NCBI GenBank assembly: GCA_900549885.1
Contig: URQA01000161.1
Span: forward strand, 1 to 5,265
Length of the DNA: 5,265 nucleotides
Reading direction: 5' to 3'
Source of the DNA: an uncultured Eubacteriales bacterium
Lineage (GTDB): Bacteria; Bacillota; Clostridia; Oscillospirales; Oscillospiraceae
The stretch's first letter is position 1, and the number at the start of each line of letters is the position of its first letter. The translations under genes were made by a program, and so were the position numbers. Below the pieces are notes generated by a model, which worked only from the letters and a program-made list of their open reading frames with translations, was not told where the DNA came from and did no database searches. Below are positions 4,918 through 5,265 of the stretch, in pieces.

Positions 4918-5265
4918 AAAGGAAATCAAAGGTGCGGCTTTATAATGTGATTTTTCCTGTCTGGATCCTGATGTTCTGGCCTAGTCCGCCAGTCGTTCTG
5001 ATTACCTTCTTCGGCAACCTGGCCATCGACTGTCTGGTGGTGTTCTTCGCTCTGCTGGCCCTGAAGCATCTGGCCAAGGGAGCGGTGCTGAAGGGATGCT
5101 GGTGGAAGGTGTGGCTGTATGGCTTTCTGTCCGACGTCGTCGGGGCTTTGTGGCTGGCCGCCGGACTGTTCGGGGCCTGGGCACTGAACGCAGACGGGAG
5201 CGCCGGCTGGGTCAGCGATTTTGCCACGGCCATGACAGTCAATCCCTTCCGGCACCCGCTGGCCC
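4914..5265 (+). CDS. Conserved-looking small membrane protein, function unknown (3' end outside window)
   Basis: The start ATG4914 overlaps the preceding stop codon (ATGA), and GGGAGG at 4901-4906 lies 7 bases upstream, so translation is coupled to the DUF3021-like gene. The frame stays open to the right edge, giving 117 residues. A basic start (MKRKSKVRLYN) precedes hydrophobic segments at about 10-26, 27-51 and 66-90, with the polar motif WWKVWLYGFLSDVVG (63-77) at the entry to the third. The last visible part (about 91-117) contains VNPFRHPLA. The positive N-terminus before the first helix suggests it starts in the cytoplasm. I recall similar hypothetical membrane proteins in Oscillospiraceae beginning RLYNVIFPVW but know no function. 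Its tight coupling suggests it works with, or is an output of, the LytTR/DUF3021-like pair. The C-terminus and total length are not visible. Confidence 0.8.
   Translation, partial: MKRKSKVRLYNVIFPVWILMFWPSPPVVLITFFGNLAIDCLVVFFALLALKHLAKGAVLKGCWWKVWLYGFLSDVVGALWLAAGLFGAWALNADGSAGWVSDFATAMTVNPFRHPLA

Overview
The window is a 5.3-kb piece of GC-rich (roughly 60%) chromosome-like DNA with all genes on the + strand and strong AGGAGG-type ribosome binding sites. The gene types fit a GC-rich Gram-positive gut Firmicute, most likely in the Oscillospiraceae (Flavonifractor/Pseudoflavonifractor/Intestinimonas-like): a PhoB/VanR-like two-component system with a multi-TM kinase, and a stand-alone LytTR regulator paired with a DUF3021-like membrane protein. 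That assignment is an inference from recalled family resemblance, not a search. There are no RNA genes, CRISPR arrays, insertion sequences or other mobile-element signs, and no intergenic stretch longer than about 150 bases.

Layout. (1) Bases 1-383: 3' end of an Sfp-type 4'-phosphopantetheinyl transferase, cut by the window edge. (2) Bases 384-463: short intergenic region with an extended -10 promoter and a near-identical direct repeat (TCTTAA-N-CGG), a candidate site for the downstream response regulator. (3) Bases 464-3496: two-gene operon of an OmpR/PhoB-family response regulator and a 778-residue sensor histidine kinase. The kinase start codon follows the regulator stop codon with no gap. 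(4) Bases 3497-3647: a textbook intrinsic terminator, then a sigma-A-like promoter whose -35 is overlapped by an interrupted dyad. (5) Bases 3648-5265: a second operon with a 147-residue LytTR DNA-binding protein, a 270-residue membrane protein (N-terminal half DUF3021-like, C-terminal half an extra membrane domain), and a translationally coupled small membrane protein that runs off the window.

How they may work together. The first operon is a complete phosphorelay: an unrecognised large extracytoplasmic domain and extra membrane helices feed a HisKA/HATPase core, which phosphorylates Asp52 of the regulator. The second operon resembles the LytTR regulator/membrane-inhibitor pairs of Firmicutes (HdrRM and BrsRM of Streptococcus mutans are the studied examples). 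There the membrane protein restrains the DNA-binding protein and the pair is autoregulated. Here the membrane partner is about twice the usual DUF3021 length and has a further membrane protein behind it. This second operon is the most promising candidate for an undescribed variant system. The terminator separates the two operons, so a functional link between them is not shown by the sequence.
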